Source: Halalkalirubrum salinum (GTDB lineage: Archaea; Halobacteriota; Halobacteria; Halobacteriales; Haloferacaceae). From it: DNA of 64,000 bases. The position numbers and the translations under genes were made by a program. Location: NCBI RefSeq assembly GCF_005543295.1, contig NZ_SRSG01000024.1, forward strand, positions 1 through 64,000, given 5' to 3'. The notes under the pieces are model-generated. The model did no database searches, was not told the origin of the DNA, and was given only the letters and a program-made list of their open reading frames with translations. Shown here piece by piece: positions 33,501-43,161 of this stretch (its first letter is position 1; the number at the start of each line of letters is the position of its first letter).

Positions 33501-33779
33501 ATGCACAAAGACGAACTGCTCGAACTCCACGAGCAGATGGTGAAAATTATGGAGTACTTCCGGGCCCGCGAAGACGTCGATTCTGCGCTGTTTGAACCCT
33601 ACGAGCAGTTGACAGTCGACCCTTCACACGTCCACAAGTCGAAAAGTGAGCACAAACACGCGGTGTTTGTTCTTGGTAATGCATTGGCAACTGCGATGAG
33701 TGAAGACGAATTCTCCAGTGCAGGCCGCGTGGGCAAGCGGATGAAAGAGCTCGCCGAGGACGCCGAAAACAAAATCTGA
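33501..33779 (+). CDS. UPF0058 family protein
   Basis: A 92-aa helical protein beginning MHKDELLELHEQMV, with SHVHKSKSEHKHAVFVLGNA in the middle, as in the archaeal UPF0058 family. Function unknown. A paralogue is encoded at 54573-54812. It is followed after about 110 bp by the APC transporter. Confidence 0.85.
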   Translation: MHKDELLELHEQMVKIMEYFRAREDVDSALFEPYEQLTVDPSHVHKSKSEHKHAVFVLGNALATAMSEDEFSSAGRVGKRMKELAEDAENKI

Positions 33780-33888
33780 CCACAGTCAACGGGGACTGCT
33801 TTTCGCAAATCCCAATACAGATTAGGGTTCGTGTGAAACGGCGAGTCAAGCGGAGTCGATTGCCGACGATCGGCCTCGTCCATAGGCC

Positions 33889-36126
33889 ATGACACGAAAC
33901 GAACTCGCGGCTGATCTCAGGACGCGTGCAGCGGCGACCATCGGGATTGGGACGATGCTTGGTGCGGGCATCTTTGTACTGCCCGCGATTGTCGGCGGAC
34001 AGATCGGATCACTCGTTCCGCTTGCGTTCCTCCTGGCGGGCGTCATCGCATTTTGTAACGCGCTTACGGTAAGCGAACTCGGGACGGCGATGCCGACCGC
34101 CGGTGGTAGCTACCACTGGACGAACCGGGCGCTCGGGCCGCTTTTCGGATCGATTTCGGGGATTGGTGACTGGGTTGGTCTCGCGATCGCCTCCGCATTT
34201 TATACGCTCGGATTCGGCCGCTATCTCGGCGTGTTTCTTTCCCTTCCACCGCTTGAGCTCGGCGTAGTCACGCTTTCTGGCACGCAGCTCGGGGCGGTCC
34301 TCGCTGGGAGTGCCTTCGTTGGACTAAACTATCTCGGCCGGCGGGGAATTGGGTGGGCACAGACCGCGATCGTCGCGACGATCGTCGGCATCCTCATCAT
34401 ATTTATTCTCGACGGGCTCACCGCAATACGGCCCGCCGCGCTCGTCGCCGAAACGTCGATAAGGCCGTCCTCACTGCTATCGGCCACTGCACTCGTATAC
34501 GTCTCCTACCTTGGCTACGGCAAGATCGCGACGATGGGCGAAGAGCTGCAGACTCCAGAGCGATCGATCCCGATCGCCGTCCTCGGAAGCGTTGTCGTTG
34601 TCGCTGTACTATATGTCCTTCTCACAGCGATCGCGGTCTCCGTGCTCGACTTTTCGGCGCTTTCCGGTGAAACTCCTGCGGTACTAGCGATCGCTGACCT
34701 CGCGTTTGGGGCGACCGGTGTCGCTCTCATGGCCATTGCAGGGCTTTTGGCGACGGCCTCGAGCGCGAACTTTTCGGTACTTTCTGCCTCGCGGATCACG
34801 TTCGCGATGGGTCGCCAACGACTGGTTGGGTCATGGCTCACAAAACTGCATCCACGCTTCGGGACGCCGTATCGATCGCTGCAAGTAACTGGCGTACTCA
34901 TCGTTGGCCTCATTCTCTTCGACGACATCGTGTTGCTCGCGCTCACCGCCAGTGCGTACCACCTCGTCGTCTACGGGTTGTTGAACGTCGGACTCGTCGT
35001 GCTCAGGCGAACTGACGATTCGTATGCCCCCTCGTTCACTGTGCCGCTGTATCCGCTGTCTCCGGTCGCAGGCGTGGTCGGATCGCTCGCGCTCCTGGCA
35101 GTAATGCCCGCACCGGTTCTGCTCGCAACAGGAGCGATGATCGTCGCTTCGGTCGTGTGGTACCTGGAGTACGGCAAGGACCGAACCAACGAGGAGGGTG
35201 CACTGAGTCGGCACATCCTCCGGCGATCGTCTACGATGCCGGATTCCGCGGTCGCCGCCGCCGAGCGGGCCAGACCAGAAAGAGCGGCCTACAGTGTGAT
35301 GGTCTCGTTGTCGAACCCTCGTACCGAGGGCGATCTCATGGCACTTGCGTGCAATGTCGCTGCCGCGAACGATGGAATGGTCCACGCCGTTCACGTGGTA
35401 CAGGTCCCAGATCAGGTGCCGCTCGATCGCGGCCCCGAACAGCTCGATCGCTTCGACGATCAGTCTGAATCTCTGCTCGAAGCCGCAGAAGCCGACGCAA
35501 ATAACTACGATGTCCCAGTTGAAACCCATCTCATCTACTCTCACCGAACGGTCGAGGAGGTGTTCGACGCCGCATCTATCCTGGACGTTGACCTGTTGGT
35601 CTCGGGGTGGGGACAATCATCGTGGATCCAACAAAGCACACGTCCAGATGGGATTCTCGATGAACTCGCCCACGATCTCCCGTGTGACATTCTCGTGTTA
35701 CGCGGGGATCGGTTCGATCCCGAACGGATCGTTGTCCCGACGAGCGATGACGAAAACTCTGCAATGTGTGCGGCGATCGCCGCCGATCTCGGAGAGACGA
35801 TCGACAGTGCACTTACCCTCCTGCACGTCGTTGATGGCGAGAGCCAACGACCCGGCGGTGAGCGGTTTCTCGCAGACTGGATCAATACCCATGACCTCGA
35901 AGGAGCGACCCCGCTCGTCGACACGCGCGGGGACGTCGAAGCAGCGATCGCGGCAGCGACCGCCGATCACACGACACTTCTTATTGGAGCGACAGAACGA
36001 GGGCTGTTGTCGCGGCTCGTCAGGCGATCGCTGGTGTTCGACATCGTCGAAGAGGCAGACTGCTCGGTCATTATTGCTGAACGAAAACAGGATCGTGGCG
36101 TTGTTCATCGGCTGTTTCGGCGATAG
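33889..36126 (+). CDS. APC-family amino acid permease fused to universal stress domains
   Basis: A 745-aa protein. Residues 1-430 form about 12 membrane helices of the amino acid-polyamine-organocation family; helix 1 has TIGIGTMLGAGIFVLP, the substrate-binding GxGxxxGxGIF-type motif. Residues about 460-745 are soluble and hold two universal-stress-protein domains; the second contains RIVVPTSDDE and ends LLIGATERGLLSRLVRRS. The USP part probably senses nucleotide or energy state. The fusion is common in haloarchaea. The amino acid transported is unknown. Confidence 0.88.
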   Translation: MTRNELAADLRTRAAATIGIGTMLGAGIFVLPAIVGGQIGSLVPLAFLLAGVIAFCNALTVSELGTAMPTAGGSYHWTNRALGPLFGSISGIGDWVGLAIASAFYTLGFGRYLGVFLSLPPLELGVVTLSGTQLGAVLAGSAFVGLNYLGRRGIGWAQTAIVATIVGILIIFILDGLTAIRPAALVAETSIRPSSLLSATALVYVSYLGYGKIATMGEELQTPERSIPIAVLGSVVVVAVLYVLLTAIAVSVLDFSALSGETPAVLAIADLAFGATGVALMAIAGLLATASSANFSVLSASRITFAMGRQRLVGSWLTKLHPRFGTPYRSLQVTGVLIVGLILFDDIVLLALTASAYHLVVYGLLNVGLVVLRRTDDSYAPSFTVPLYPLSPVAGVVGSLALLAVMPAPVLLATGAMIVASVVWYLEYGKDRTNEEGALSRHILRRSSTMPDSAVAAAERARPERAAYSVMVSLSNPRTEGDLMALACNVAAANDGMVHAVHVVQVPDQVPLDRGPEQLDRFDDQSESLLEAAEADANNYDVPVETHLIYSHRTVEEVFDAASILDVDLLVSGWGQSSWIQQSTRPDGILDELAHDLPCDILVLRGDRFDPERIVVPTSDDENSAMCAAIAADLGETIDSALTLLHVVDGESQRPGGERFLADWINTHDLEGATPLVDTRGDVEAAIAAATADHTTLLIGATERGLLSRLVRRSLVFDIVEEADCSVIIAERKQDRGVVHRLFRR

Positions 36127-36176
36127 ATTGACCCGCTTTTGATAACCGAATCCCAATCTGTGGACAGAATCGCCGA

Positions 36177-37445
36177 TTAATTGTCGCTGGATCGGGTTGC
36201 GGCGTCCGCCGTGACCACAGTCACCTCGATCGACCGACCGGTGTCGGCTTCGACGGCAGTCGCGATTGACTCCGCTAACTCGTCGGGTCTGCGGTCGGTT
36301 CTGACGTGGATCGTCACCCCCGTCGGAGTCTGGGAGACGAGATCGGCGCGATAGGTGTAGTCGACAGCAATGATGTCTCCTTCTGTCTCGCGATCGATCG
36401 TCTCTTGCATGGTCGATTCGAACGCGGCGTTCTCGCGCGCGTCGATCGAACTCACAGCGAGAAATGAGGTCAAAAGCAAGATTGCAAGCCCGAACGTCAC
36501 GAGCCGTTCGAGAGTTACGCGGCGGGCCCGCCGCACGTCGTACCAGTGGCTCGGACGGTATCGTTTGATCCAGATCGTCGCGATTCCCGCCGCGTTGATC
36601 GACAGGAGATTCACGAGCACCAACACTCCCGCGCCGAACGCCAACGCAGGTTCGGCGTAGGCGATCCCGAGCCCGACTGACGCGGTCGGCGGCATCAACG
36701 CGACCGCGATCATCACGCCGACGAGTGCCTCATCAGCGCCGGAGGTGAGAGACAGCGCACCCGCAGTCCCCGCGCCGATCGCGATCGCCAGCGCCAACAG
36801 CCCTGGATGGGCGCGTTCGGCTACCTGCTGGATCAACAGCAACTCGAGTTCTGGGGCGAGAAAATACCGATACGCGAATGCAAACAGGGTGGCACTGACC
36901 AGCGCGACCGCGAGCCCGACTGCCTGCGATCGGATCCCCTCCCAGAACAGATCGTCGTCGTTGATCACCGTCCCGACGCAGGAGGCCATTGCAGGGCCGA
37001 TAAGCGGGGCGATCACCATCGATCCGACGACGACCGACGCGCTGTTTTGTAACAGCCCTGCGGCGGCCACGACCGCGCTGATCACCGTCAAGGCGACGTA
37101 GTTGGGCGTGCTCCGCGAGAGATTTCGCGCTTTCGTGCGAAGTTCGTCTCGGGAGATTCGCTCGCCATTCGGTTCTCCGGTCGCCTCCGACTGGGCTTCA
37201 AAGCGATCGGAGACGATCGTTTCCGCCTCGCTCACGACCATATAGCCGTCGCGCTCGATGCCAACGTCCCTGAGCAGCTCGACAATTCGTTCGACCTCGT
37301 CCCCGTCGACTGGAATGTAGACGACGTCGCTGTAGGCCGAATCGGATGTCTCTTCGGTCATCGCGAAGTCGATCGACTCGGTGGTCAGGGTATTGACGAC
37401 CACATCGTGTTTGCCGGTCGGCACCAACGTTTGGATCACGCGCAT
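36177..37445 (-). CDS. DUF389/TIGR00341 family membrane protein
   Basis: A 422-aa protein. A soluble N-terminal domain (about 1-115, starts MRVIQTLVPTGK) is followed by about six membrane helices with the family motif ASVVVGSMVIAPLIGPAMA near residue 145, then a soluble C-terminal domain. The function of the family is unknown. It converges with the APC transporter, with 50 bp between stops. Confidence 0.88.
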   Translation of the reverse strand: MRVIQTLVPTGKHDVVVNTLTTESIDFAMTEETSDSAYSDVVYIPVDGDEVERIVELLRDVGIERDGYMVVSEAETIVSDRFEAQSEATGEPNGERISRDELRTKARNLSRSTPNYVALTVISAVVAAAGLLQNSASVVVGSMVIAPLIGPAMASCVGTVINDDDLFWEGIRSQAVGLAVALVSATLFAFAYRYFLAPELELLLIQQVAERAHPGLLALAIAIGAGTAGALSLTSGADEALVGVMIAVALMPPTASVGLGIAYAEPALAFGAGVLVLVNLLSINAAGIATIWIKRYRPSHWYDVRRARRVTLERLVTFGLAILLLTSFLAVSSIDARENAAFESTMQETIDRETEGDIIAVDYTYRADLVSQTPTGVTIHVRTDRRPDELAESIATAVEADTGRSIEVTVVTADAATRSSDN

Positions 37446-37612
37446 GCGAAGCTACACGCCGGTATCTACGGCCACGGGACAAAAACGTGTGCGTCTACGG
37501 CGATCGGATCGCTAATCTACTGGTTCGACCAGAAGTGAGCATGCTTTATCAAAATACAGATCGACAGCTGCAGTTATACAGTAATATTACGATTTGACGG
37601 AATTGACATGCC

Positions 37613-37631
37613 GACGGAGGGATTGTGAACC
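37613..37631. repeat. Degenerate copy of the tRNA-Trp 3' end
   Basis: GACGGAGGGATTGTGAACC matches the tRNA-Trp terminus (from 37717) except for one inserted base. It lies about 85 bp beyond the tRNA 3' end, as expected for a decayed attachment site. The rest of 37446-37713 holds nothing I can support. Confidence 0.5.
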
Positions 37632-37713
37632 ACGGTTGCTCAAACCGCTATTTGGTTCAATCTCTCAGTCGACTAATACGCAACCGCTCGCAGTCGCTCG
37701 CGGTAGAAGTAAT

Positions 37714-37890
37714 GGGGACGGAGGGATTTGAACCCCCGATCGACTGATATCTCCGGTATGCGCCTCGGAACTCCAGAGGGTCGTCAACGCGATCGATGAT
37801 CAGTCGACCGCTCGGTATATCAGTCTGGAGTGTCGTCCCGGGCGCGTGGCCTCTGGAGTCAGTCGCCATGCCTGGCTTGGCCACGTCCCC
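37714..37890 (-). tRNA. tRNA-Trp (anticodon CCA) with a 104-nt intron
   Basis: The exons give a 73-nt tRNA. The acceptor stem GGGGACG pairs with CGTCCCC; the anticodon loop is CTCCAGA after splicing, with stem ACTGA/TCAGT. I place exon 1 at 37853-37890 and exon 2 at 37714-37748, so the intron lies between positions 37 and 38, as in other haloarchaeal tRNA-Trp genes. Removal would be by the tRNA splicing endonuclease. Confidence 0.93.
37749..37852 (-). ncRNA. tRNA-Trp intron, likely box C/D methylation guide
   Basis: In haloarchaea this intron guides 2'-O-methylation of C34 and U39 of the same pre-tRNA. The sequence agrees: CTCTGGAGT in the intron is complementary to ACTCCAGAG around the anticodon, and GACTGATAT is complementary to ATATCAGTC at the start of exon 2. 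Two CTGA strings (box D-like) are present. Clear box C motifs are degenerate. Confidence 0.65.
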
Positions 37891-37979
37891 GCTATCTCTT
37901 CATAACGCGATCGGTACTAAATGGGTTTCGATCGTGATCGCCCTCCGGGCCACAGAACAAATGGACTACTGTCCAACGG

Positions 37980-38204
37980 TCACTGCGCGTCGCGATTGCT
38001 CCACGCACAGTCTTGACACTTGTAGCCCGTAACGAACGCGGTTACGCTCGGCATGTACCCCACAGAGATGACATTGCCGCCGCAGTCGGGACACGCACGA
38101 TCGGCGTCTTCGATCGCAGTGGCCTCCATCGGGCGTTCGCCCTCGATCAGTTCGGCAAGTCGCTCGGGTGTTACCATTCGTCCTTCAACGACGCGATTAC
38201 TCAT
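37980..38204 (-). CDS. Small zinc-ribbon protein (DUF5795-like)
   Basis: A 74-aa protein with two Cys pairs, CPDCGG (about 38-43) and CQDC, forming a likely zinc ribbon. It is a haloarchaea-specific family as I recall it. The neighbour at 38367-39302 belongs to a similarly restricted membrane family. Function unknown. Confidence 0.78.
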   Translation of the reverse strand: MSNRVVEGRMVTPERLAELIEGERPMEATAIEDADRACPDCGGNVISVGYMPSVTAFVTGYKCQDCAWSNRDAQ

Positions 38205-38243
38205 ATTATTGCATACGCGGGCGCAAAGTAATGGGTTGCGATG

Positions 38244-38357
38244 GTACTGGGGAGTGGTACGCCGGGTACCGGAGGTGTGTCACACCAAGTACAGGATGGG
38301 TATCACACCAGATACAGGAGATGTATCACGCCAGGTACAGTGAGTGTATTGACTCAG
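38244..38357. repeat. Five degenerate 23-bp tandem repeats
   Basis: Units start at 38244 (22 bp), 38266, 38289, 38312 and 38335, with consensus GTACAGGAGGTGTATCACAC followed by CAG. Each unit contains a partial palindrome such as GGTGTGTCACACC. They fill the gap upstream of the zinc-ribbon gene and downstream of the membrane-protein gene. They could be an array of regulator sites or a decayed minisatellite. Confidence 0.8.
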
Positions 38358-38366
38358 TGACGGTTC

Positions 38367-39302
38367 TCACAGCCACGGCGCTCTCGATTCATCCTCACCG
38401 GGATAGCCGTACCCAGCCTCTTCGAACTCCTCTCTGTCGTCTTTTTGCTCACCGAGTTCGTCGATCGAGGCGTTCGCCTCATCGGACGCATCAGCGTCAA
38501 CAGCGTCAGCAGCTACCGCGGCGTCGCCGCCGTCGGTCGCTGCCGACACGTCTGTTGAAGCACCCTCGAAGTCTGCGTCGGGATCGTACGCGAACAGTCC
38601 CGCGACGACAAGCACCGCGAGCGCGATCGGTGCGTTGGTGTTCAACAACCCGAGGATCGGTAGCGCGAGTACACCCAGCGCGACCGAACTCCCAAAACGG
38701 AACCGATCGATGTCGACATTCCCCCGCAGCGTCGGGGCGAACGCCGCGATCGACAGCGCGAACAGCACACCGACGCCCGCGGCCGACACAGCCCGGACGA
38801 TCAGCCATGGGTCAAGAATGAACCCAACGGTGAAGCCGTTCGGTTCGACGCTTGCGACCAGCCCGAGTGCGATGATCACACCGGGACTCGGGAGATACTC
38901 ACCGACCTTCGAGCTGGCGGTCTTTGCGGCGATCGCGAGGATCACCAACCCAGCGAAGCGGGTGAAAATCTCCATGTTCAACACGCTCTCGATCATCGGC
39001 GCGAGCGCTGCTTCCACGGCCGCGAGTGGAAGTACGAGCGCTGCGATGACCAGCACAGACGTCACCTGCTCTTTGCGGGTGCCATCCATTTCCGCGAGGA
39101 TGACTGCGAGCGTCGCCGAACCGCCGAAAATCAGCAGGCCGGTCTCGACGATCCCGAAGATCGTGTCGAGCGTGCCCGCGAGCACGAGCGCAACAAAAAT
39201 GCCGTCGATGAGCGGCAACGCCATGACGGTCGCTAACAGTCTGGTTGCGCCGCCAACACGGTTCTCTAACCGAAGCGCGACTGGGTGGCGTGAGACACTC
39301 AT
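38367..39302 (-). CDS. Haloarchaeal membrane protein (DUF5794-like)
   Basis: A 311-aa protein with about seven hydrophobic helices (residues 20-240) and a low-complexity acidic tail rich in Ala and Asp. No catalytic motif is visible. I recall the family as haloarchaea-specific, often beside the small zinc-ribbon protein found next to it here. Function unknown. Confidence 0.75.
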   Translation of the reverse strand: MSVSRHPVALRLENRVGGATRLLATVMALPLIDGIFVALVLAGTLDTIFGIVETGLLIFGGSATLAVILAEMDGTRKEQVTSVLVIAALVLPLAAVEAALAPMIESVLNMEIFTRFAGLVILAIAAKTASSKVGEYLPSPGVIIALGLVASVEPNGFTVGFILDPWLIVRAVSAAGVGVLFALSIAAFAPTLRGNVDIDRFRFGSSVALGVLALPILGLLNTNAPIALAVLVVAGLFAYDPDADFEGASTDVSAATDGGDAAVAADAVDADASDEANASIDELGEQKDDREEFEEAGYGYPGEDESRAPWL

Positions 39303-39973
39303 CCTACTTATCGATGGCCGTCACCATCGGCCAAACGGCGATGTGAACCCAGCGCATCAGCAGGTGGACGGTGGGATCGGAACACGTCGAACCGTTTTCC
39401 TCCCAGTTTATTGAAAATAAATGTCCACATCGTTGTAGCGCAGGTCCCGAGAATCGAGGATTGGTGACCAACGGTGCACGATGCAGCGAACTGCTGGGAG
39501 TTCATATCCGATGATTACATGACTGAGGTATTAAAACTTGTGTGAGACGACAGGACATACAATTACGAATTACTGCGTTATTTATATATGACGGCGATGA
39601 TCCATAGCTTCATGCCGCGACTCACCGGTGATACACCAGTTAGGATGGGTCGATCGTTCATTTTTAATCATATTCTCTGTTCCAAATTGCGGTAGTGTCC
39701 ATTATTTGCGGTCCATTTTCATCAATACAAAATCAATCAGCCGATATTCATGTTGAACAGTCCGGGCTCTCGGTAGTATTCATGTACATGAACACATCAG
39801 ATCTGGTCTCGCGGCAGCCGTTTGGCAAATACTGACACCCACATTCAGCGAAGGTATCCTACACTCGGCGAATGTATCCAAGATAATGCACATATACATG
39901 AATTCGTGTGCAGATCATCTGCACAGAGATGCCAACTCGGAACGTTTTTAGACGTTCCCAAAGGACGATTTAT
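39303..39973. promoter_or_regulatory. Long regulatory region upstream of guaB
   Basis: About 670 bases without a supported gene. It holds several symmetric elements. TTCATGTACATGAA (39779-39792) is a perfect palindrome. TGTGCAGATCATCTGCACA (39907-39925) is a 19-bp palindrome around one central base. Two 20-bp near-copies containing GCGAA-x-GTATCC lie at about 39841-39880. A hairpin, GGAACGT (39939-39945) with ACGTTCC (39952-39958), encloses the TATA box TTTTTA, 26 bases before ATG 39974. The upstream half also has an AT-rich TTATTTATATATG near 39580. This density of operator-like sites is unusual for a purine gene. Confidence 0.65.
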
Positions 39974-41467
39974 ATGGCGAACGACGTTCCCGAGTTTTCC
40001 GAAAAGTTACGAGTACCGGAGGCGCTGACGTTCGACGACGTGTTGTTGCGGCCAATGGAGAGCCGCGTCGAACCGGACGAAGCGGACGTTGCAACTCACG
40101 TTTCAAAAAACGTACGGCTCCAAATTCCGATCCTTTCGGCGGCAATGGACACCGTCACCGAGAGTGATCTCGCGATTGCGATGGCCCGAGAGGGCGGCCT
40201 CGGTGTGTTGCATCGAAATATGACTGTCGAAGAGACCGCCGAGGAAGTTCAACGCGTAAAACGCGCCCACGAACTCGTCATCCGACGAGAGAACGTCGTC
40301 ACGGCGGCCCCCGAACAGACCGTCAGCGATGTCGACGAAATGATGAGCCGTGAGGGCGTCTCCGGTGCGCCTGTTGTCGACGAAGACGACACTGTCCTCG
40401 GCATCATCTCTGCAACCGACATCCGGCCGTACCTCGAAGTCGGCGAGTCAGACGCCGTCCGCGAGGCGATGACGGACGAGGTTATCACCGCCGCCAAGGA
40501 CATCACCGCCCGCGAAGCCCTGGAACTGATGTACGATTACAAGATCGAGCGCGTTCCGATCGTCGACGAGGACGATCGGCTTGTCGGCCTTGTCACGATG
40601 CAGGGAATCCTCGCGCGCCGCGAGCACGAACACGCTGCAAGAGATGAACGCGGTCGACTACGAGTCGGCGTCGCAGTCGGCCCCTTCGAGACCGATCGTG
40701 CGACCGCTGCCGACGAGGCCGGCGCGGACGTGTTGTTCATCGACTGTGCGCACGCACACAATCTCAACGTCATCGAATCAGCGCGCGACATCAAAGCCGA
40801 AGTCGAGGCTGACGTGGTCGTCGGGAACGTCGGGACCCGTGAGGCCGCCGAGGAAGTTGTCGGCTTCGCCGACGGGGTCAAGGTCGGGATCGGCCCCGGA
40901 TCGATCTGTACGACCCGTGTCGTCTCCGGGGCAGGGATGCCCCAAATCACTGCCGTCGCGGAGGTCGCGGACGTTGCCAGCAAGCACGGCGTGCCCGTAA
41001 TCGCCGATGGGGGGATTCGCTACTCGGGCGATGCGATCAAGGCGATCGCCGCAGGAGCGGACGCGGTCATGCTTGGCTCGTACTTCGCCGGGACCGACGA
41101 AGCCCCCGGCCGCATCATCACCATGAACGGCAAGCGATACAAACAGTACCGCGGGATGGGCTCTGTGGGCGCGATGAAATCCGGCGGCGGCGATCGGTAT
41201 CTCAAAGACACCGAGGACGCCGAAGAGGAGGATTTCGTCCCCGAGGGCGTCGAGGCAGCAACGCCGTACAAGGGTACAATCGCCTCTGAGCTACACCAGC
41301 TCGTCGGCGGGATGAAATCCGGAATGGGCTACGTCGGTGCAGCGACGGTTCCGGAAGTCAAATCCCACGCCCGGTTCGTCCGCGTCTCGTCGGCCGGGCA
41401 GACCGAAGGGCACCCACACGACGTGATGATTACCGACGAAGCACCAAACTACAGCCCGAACGAGTAA
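39974..41467 (+). CDS. guaB: Inosine-5'-monophosphate dehydrogenase
   Basis: A 497-aa enzyme converting IMP to XMP with NAD in guanine nucleotide synthesis. It has the N-terminal barrel start TFDDVLLRP, two CBS domains (about 95-215), and the active-site loop [11 protein letters not shown] with the catalytic Cys near residue 310. The start at ATG 39974 follows from the TATA spacing (leaderless). The longer reading from 39908 would overlap the promoter hairpin. Confidence 0.95.
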   Translation: MANDVPEFSEKLRVPEALTFDDVLLRPMESRVEPDEADVATHVSKNVRLQIPILSAAMDTVTESDLAIAMAREGGLGVLHRNMTVEETAEEVQRVKRAHELVIRRENVVTAAPEQTVSDVDEMMSREGVSGAPVVDEDDTVLGIISATDIRPYLEVGESDAVREAMTDEVITAAKDITAREALELMYDYKIERVPIVDEDDRLVGLVTMQGILARREHEHAARDERGRLRVGVAVGPFETDRATAADEAGADVLFIDCAHAHNLNVIESARDIKAEVEADVVVGNVGTREAAEEVVGFADGVKVGIGPGSICTTRVVSGAGMPQITAVAEVADVASKHGVPVIADGGIRYSGDAIKAIAAGADAVMLGSYFAGTDEAPGRIITMNGKRYKQYRGMGSVGAMKSGGGDRYLKDTEDAEEEDFVPEGVEAATPYKGTIASELHQLVGGMKSGMGYVGAATVPEVKSHARFVRVSSAGQTEGHPHDVMITDEAPNYSPNE

Positions 41468-41548
41468 CGGGGCACCGAGCGCTCAGTTTTTTGCTGGCGG
41501 AATTGTCGGACCGCGTTCTCTTTACTCCTCGAAGTGAAATCGAGTGGT

Positions 41549-42007
41549 ATGGCGCTGGACGTCGAACTTCCCGATCCACCCGAACCGACAGATATCGACC
41601 CGAATGAGTACGACGACGCGGAGATCGTCGGCGACACGGATTACCATCGCGACGAGATCCGCGACCTTCTCGCGGAGGGTGCGTGGGCAGATGCGTTCGA
41701 GGAATGGGCCGAAACGACAGACGTGACCGCCGAAGACTGGGCGATCGTCGAAGACCTCTCGATGCTCGAAGCGTTCGACTTTTTCTGGGATGACTTCGCT
41801 GACAGAGTCGGCTACCATGCGCCGGGGATCCCCGAAGACTGGAAGGAACGAGACCTCCACCCGGAACTCAACAGCTGGGAAACCGTTTCGTCGATCAATG
41901 CCGGGCTGACCGAACTGGGCCAGATCGTCTGTGACATCCTCAAAGCGGAGTACATCGACTGGGAGGCCAGCTACGAGGCACCCGACGATCTTCCGGACTT
42001 CGAGTGA
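41549..42007 (+). CDS. Conserved acidic haloarchaeal protein of unknown function
   Basis: A 152-aa soluble protein rich in Asp, Glu and Trp (MALDVELPDPPEPTDIDPNE...). No domain recognised. A TATA-like CTTTA about 27 bases before ATG 41549 supports that start over ATG 41534. cobT follows after 6 bases, so it is probably co-transcribed with the cobalamin gene. A role in that pathway is only a contextual guess. Confidence 0.65.
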   Translation: MALDVELPDPPEPTDIDPNEYDDAEIVGDTDYHRDEIRDLLAEGAWADAFEEWAETTDVTAEDWAIVEDLSMLEAFDFFWDDFADRVGYHAPGIPEDWKERDLHPELNSWETVSSINAGLTELGQIVCDILKAEYIDWEASYEAPDDLPDFE

Positions 42008-42013
42008 TCGGGC

Positions 42014-43087
42014 GTGGAGAGGCTCAACCCGATCGACGTCCCAGCGATCGACGAGGATGCAGCCCAAGCCGCAAGCGAACGCCAGGAGTCGCTCGCAAAG
42101 CCACCCGGTAGCCTCGGCCGACTGGAGGCACTCGCAGTCAAAATCGCTGGGATGCAGGCAGATTCGCAGCCGTCGATCGATCCCGCGACGATCGTCACCG
42201 CAGTCGCCGACCACGGTGTTGCCGATGCGGGCGTGAGTGCATACCCGAGTGCGGTCACAGGAGGTATGCTCACGGCGTTCCTCGAAGGTGGCGCAGCGGT
42301 GAACGCGATCGCCGCGGCAAACGGGGTCGAAACGATCGTCTGCGATTTTGGTGTAACCGACGGGCCAGCCGCAGTCGGACCCGAGCGCTACGATCAAGCG
42401 GTCATCGACTGTCGGATTCGCGACCGACCAGACGGACGTGTCGGGACGGATAACCTGGCTGCGGGCCCGGCTATGTCTCGAGAGGAGGCGATCGATGCGA
42501 TCGAGCGGGGCCGATCGGTCGTCCGCACATACCTCCCAGACGTGCGGTGCGTGGGGCTCGGCGAGATGGGGATTGCCAACAGCACTGCCGCCGCGGCAAT
42601 CACCGCGGTCATGACCGACAGACCGGTGTCCGAGGTCACCGGTCGTGGGACTGGCGTCGATGACGACGCGTACGCGCACAAACGAAGCCTGATCGCCGAC
42701 GCAATCGAGGCGAGAAACCCAGATCCTGCGGATCCGATCGATGTGCTCCGCTGTGTTGGCGGCTTCGAGATCGCCGGCCTCGCCGGTGTCACGATTGAGG
42801 CAGCCGCCCGCCGCGTCCCAGTCGTGGTTGACGGATTTATCGCTGGCGCGGCCGCGCTGCTCGCAGTCGCGATCGACGATCGAATTCGATCATATCTGCT
42901 CGCTTCGCACGCCTCCGTAGAACCCGGTCACACCGTGCAACTCGCCTCGCTTGGGCTCGAACCCCTCTTCGACCACGGGATGCGGCTCGGAGAGGGAACT
43001 GGCGCGGCGCTCGCGATCGGGACGTATCGTTCGGCCTGTCGGGCCCACGGGGAGATGGCGACGATCGATGATGTCCTCAACAGATGA
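42014..43087 (+). CDS. cobT: Nicotinate-nucleotide-dimethylbenzimidazole phosphoribosyltransferase
   Basis: A 357-aa enzyme of cobalamin lower-ligand activation. The family hallmarks are KPPGSLGRLEALAVKIAG (about 30-47), the TAVADHGVADAGVSAYP segment, and the C-terminal GMRLGEGTGAALA carrying the catalytic Glu near residue 325. Start is GTG 42014. It follows the acidic hypothetical gene with 6 bp between them. Confidence 0.92.
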   Translation: MERLNPIDVPAIDEDAAQAASERQESLAKPPGSLGRLEALAVKIAGMQADSQPSIDPATIVTAVADHGVADAGVSAYPSAVTGGMLTAFLEGGAAVNAIAAANGVETIVCDFGVTDGPAAVGPERYDQAVIDCRIRDRPDGRVGTDNLAAGPAMSREEAIDAIERGRSVVRTYLPDVRCVGLGEMGIANSTAAAAITAVMTDRPVSEVTGRGTGVDDDAYAHKRSLIADAIEARNPDPADPIDVLRCVGGFEIAGLAGVTIEAAARRVPVVVDGFIAGAAALLAVAIDDRIRSYLLASHASVEPGHTVQLASLGLEPLFDHGMRLGEGTGAALAIGTYRSACRAHGEMATIDDVLNR

Positions 43088-43161
43088 CGATCGACGAAGT
43101 CCTGACAGATGAGGGTCGATGAAATCTCTGGTGGGTGACGAGCGCTATACTCAAACCGTAG

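Noticed and set aside
39589-39696. A possible 35-codon gene after an AT-rich promoter-like stretch upstream of guaB
   Set aside because: The TATA-like element is too close to the ATG, the peptide is basic and there is no other support.
41522-42679. A 385-codon minus-strand frame over cobT
   Set aside because: Antisense to cobT and the acidic gene before it; rich in Arg, Cys and Asp with no recognisable fold.
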